From an uncultured bacterium (lineage in GTDB: Bacteria; Patescibacteria; JAEDAM01; Absconditabacterales; Absconditicoccaceae): a DNA stretch of 8,260 nt. Location of the stretch: NCBI GenBank assembly GCA_937950065.1, contig CALFEN010000147.1, positions 1 through 8,260 of the forward strand, in the 5' to 3' direction. Both the position numbers and the translations under genes were made by a program. How positions within the stretch are numbered: position 1 is the stretch's first letter; each line of letters opens with the position of its first letter. The notes beneath the pieces were generated by a model. It saw only the letters and a program-made list of their open reading frames with translations. It did no database searches and had not been told where the DNA came from. Shown in pieces: positions 6,950 to 8,260 of the stretch.

Positions 6950-8260
6950 TTATTTTTTTGTTTTTACAATAGTATAAGTTTCTTCTTCATCAGGGTCTTC
7001 ATTGAAATCCTGTATAATTCTATAATCATAATCTTTGTCTTCAAAATTGAATCATCATATGTATTTGAAAGTGTCCATATCCACTCAATCTATAATTTTT
7101 TTTCAAATATACACAAATCTTTTATCTTTTGATAAGTCGGTATATAGTATTTCAAAAGAATCAGGGTCAGCGTTTTTTAATAATTCACCTTCTATGTAAA
7201 CATTGTTTGTATCTTTAGCATAATGATAAAATTCCATTACTTCGAAAGAATGGGGGTCGGCTTCTAAAATAATTTTTCATTTATAATAGACATATTCCGT
7301 ATCTTTAGCATATTCTCCATTATAGAGACCATATATAAGTTGAAAATTTTTTATATTTCAAAAATCAACAATATTTACTGACATTTCGCCTATGGATGAG
7401 GTATCTCAATAATAAATAGAATTTTCGTCTTTATAATAATTATAATTTAAAATTTCAAAAGAATTTACATCAATATCTTTATTAATAGAACCATTAAAAT
7501 AAACACCATTTTTATCTTTAGCAATGGTATTTCAGTTCATATAAGTTGTATCTAGAGGAAAAATAGTGAAACTAGAAGCATCTAGATACGGGACTATTAT
7601 TCAGTCCATATAAACATGATTTTTGTCTTTGCTATACCTGTCTTTGATTACTTTGAATGTAGAGGCATCAGCTCAATCAATAATTTTGACGTCAAAATCT
7701 AATCAGGTGTTATCTCAAAATGAATAAACATGATTTTTGTCTTTGCCATAATAATGGTTTAAAACTTCAAAACTGTTTTTATCTAAATCGCTGTTCTCTA
7801 TTTTTTGAGCATCATCATAAAATCATATATAATAAACTCCGTTTTTATCTTTTATTATACCTCAATATTCGAAAGTTTGTACAGAATTTTGATCGATATT
7901 TGACAATATTTCGCATTTATTATAATTGCAACAATAAACACCATTTTTATCTTTAGCAATAGTCTCTCAAAAAGTGTAAGAAGAACTTTTTTCCAAGATT
8001 TCAAAAGTAGCACTGTCTAAATTTTTATTTATTATTCAGTTCATATAAACGTGGTTTTTATCTTTGGCATAATAACTCTCATTTAATACCTCAAAACTTG
8101 ATGAATCCGCTCCTGTAATTATAGATAATATTTCGTAAGGAATATAGCTAGAACTATTCATATAAACGTAGTCTTTATCCTTATAGTAATAATTATTTAG
8201 CTGTTCAAATGTATTTTTATCTATATTCTCCAATTTCTTACAAAATGAATATAAACAGTA
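6950..8260 (-). CDS. DKNYY-type tandem-repeat protein (5' partial)
   Basis: The last 436 residues of a larger protein whose start lies beyond the right edge; reading is continuous with TGA as Gly. It is built of irregular repeats of about 30-45 residues. Each has a core like KDKNHVYMNG, often preceded by a segment like DASSFEVL. At least eleven copies are visible: KDKDYVY, KDKNHVY, KDKNGVY, KDENSIY, KDTEYVY, KDTNNVY, KDKRFVY and variants. This matches the DKNYY family, found in predicted surface or envelope proteins with poorly known function. The first residues in the window (YCLYSFCKKLENIDKN) are not a signal peptide, so localisation cannot be judged. The tail is acidic (EDPDEEE) then basic (KTKK). 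The gene ends 80 bp before the next minus-strand start. Family call good; role (adhesion, host contact, scaffold) unknown. Confidence 0.88.
7498..7525 (-). repeat. 28-bp exact repeat inside the DKNYY gene, copy 1
   Basis: Identical over 28 bp to 7933-7960. Encodes the IAKDKNGVY core of one repeat unit. Identity at DNA level, while other units have diverged, suggests recent duplication or recombination between units. Confidence 0.85.
7933..7960 (-). repeat. 28-bp exact repeat inside the DKNYY gene, copy 2
   Basis: Second copy of the 28-bp segment at 7498-7525, 435 bp away (145 codons, so in the same frame). Again encodes an IAKDKNGVY core. Confidence 0.85.

Noticed and set aside
6935..7132. 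65-codon plus-strand frame
   Set aside because: Antisense to the end of the DKNYY gene; the Phe/Ile-rich translation reflects AT-rich antisense sequence.
7720..7956. 78-codon plus-strand frame
   Set aside because: Antisense to the DKNYY repeats; His/Asn-rich translation without family features.
7300..8250. CRISPR-like array from repeated short motifs
   Set aside because: The repeated DNA motifs keep the codon phase, vary in sequence and spacing, and encode the KDKN-VY protein repeat.

Overview
The window is AT-rich bacterial DNA. It only reads as genes if UGA is translated as glycine (NCBI translation table 25). Under the standard code the main genes break into short pieces. Under table 25 they become nine open frames, and the recovered glycines fall at family-invariant sites such as Walker A of an ABC ATPase, the GE-x-TG motifs of a PilC/GspF protein and the active-site region of prephenate dehydratase. 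This code is known from Absconditabacteria (SR1) and Gracilibacteria (BD1-5) in the Patescibacteria/CPR, so that is the likely source. All nine genes end in TAA.

Layout, plus strand (1-4831): a 5'-truncated PilC/GspF-like inner-membrane platform protein with a long TPR-like N-terminal extension; two small pilin-like proteins whose genes overlap as TAATG; then, behind its own promoter, a monofunctional prephenate dehydratase (pheA) closed by a clear intrinsic terminator. An AT-rich gap with a possible 29-codon mini-ORF leads to an unrecognised 320-residue protein carrying HELGH, a possible zinc-protease signature whose glycine is a UGA codon.

Layout, minus strand (8260 down to 4991): a repeat protein of the DKNYY type running in from beyond the right edge; an unrecognised 186-residue helical protein and an ABC transporter ATPase that look like one operon (16-bp gap) behind a promoter-like site; tRNA-Lys(CUU); and an 86-residue protein with two membrane segments. 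The two halves converge at about 4832-4990.

The first three genes fit a type IV pilus or competence-like machine. Such pili are thought to matter for host attachment and DNA uptake in these epibiotic bacteria, but this is inference here. The ABC ATPase has no permease in the window. The HELGH protein, the 186-residue protein and the 86-residue protein have no function I can assign. No CRISPR array, insertion sequence, rRNA or phage module was seen.
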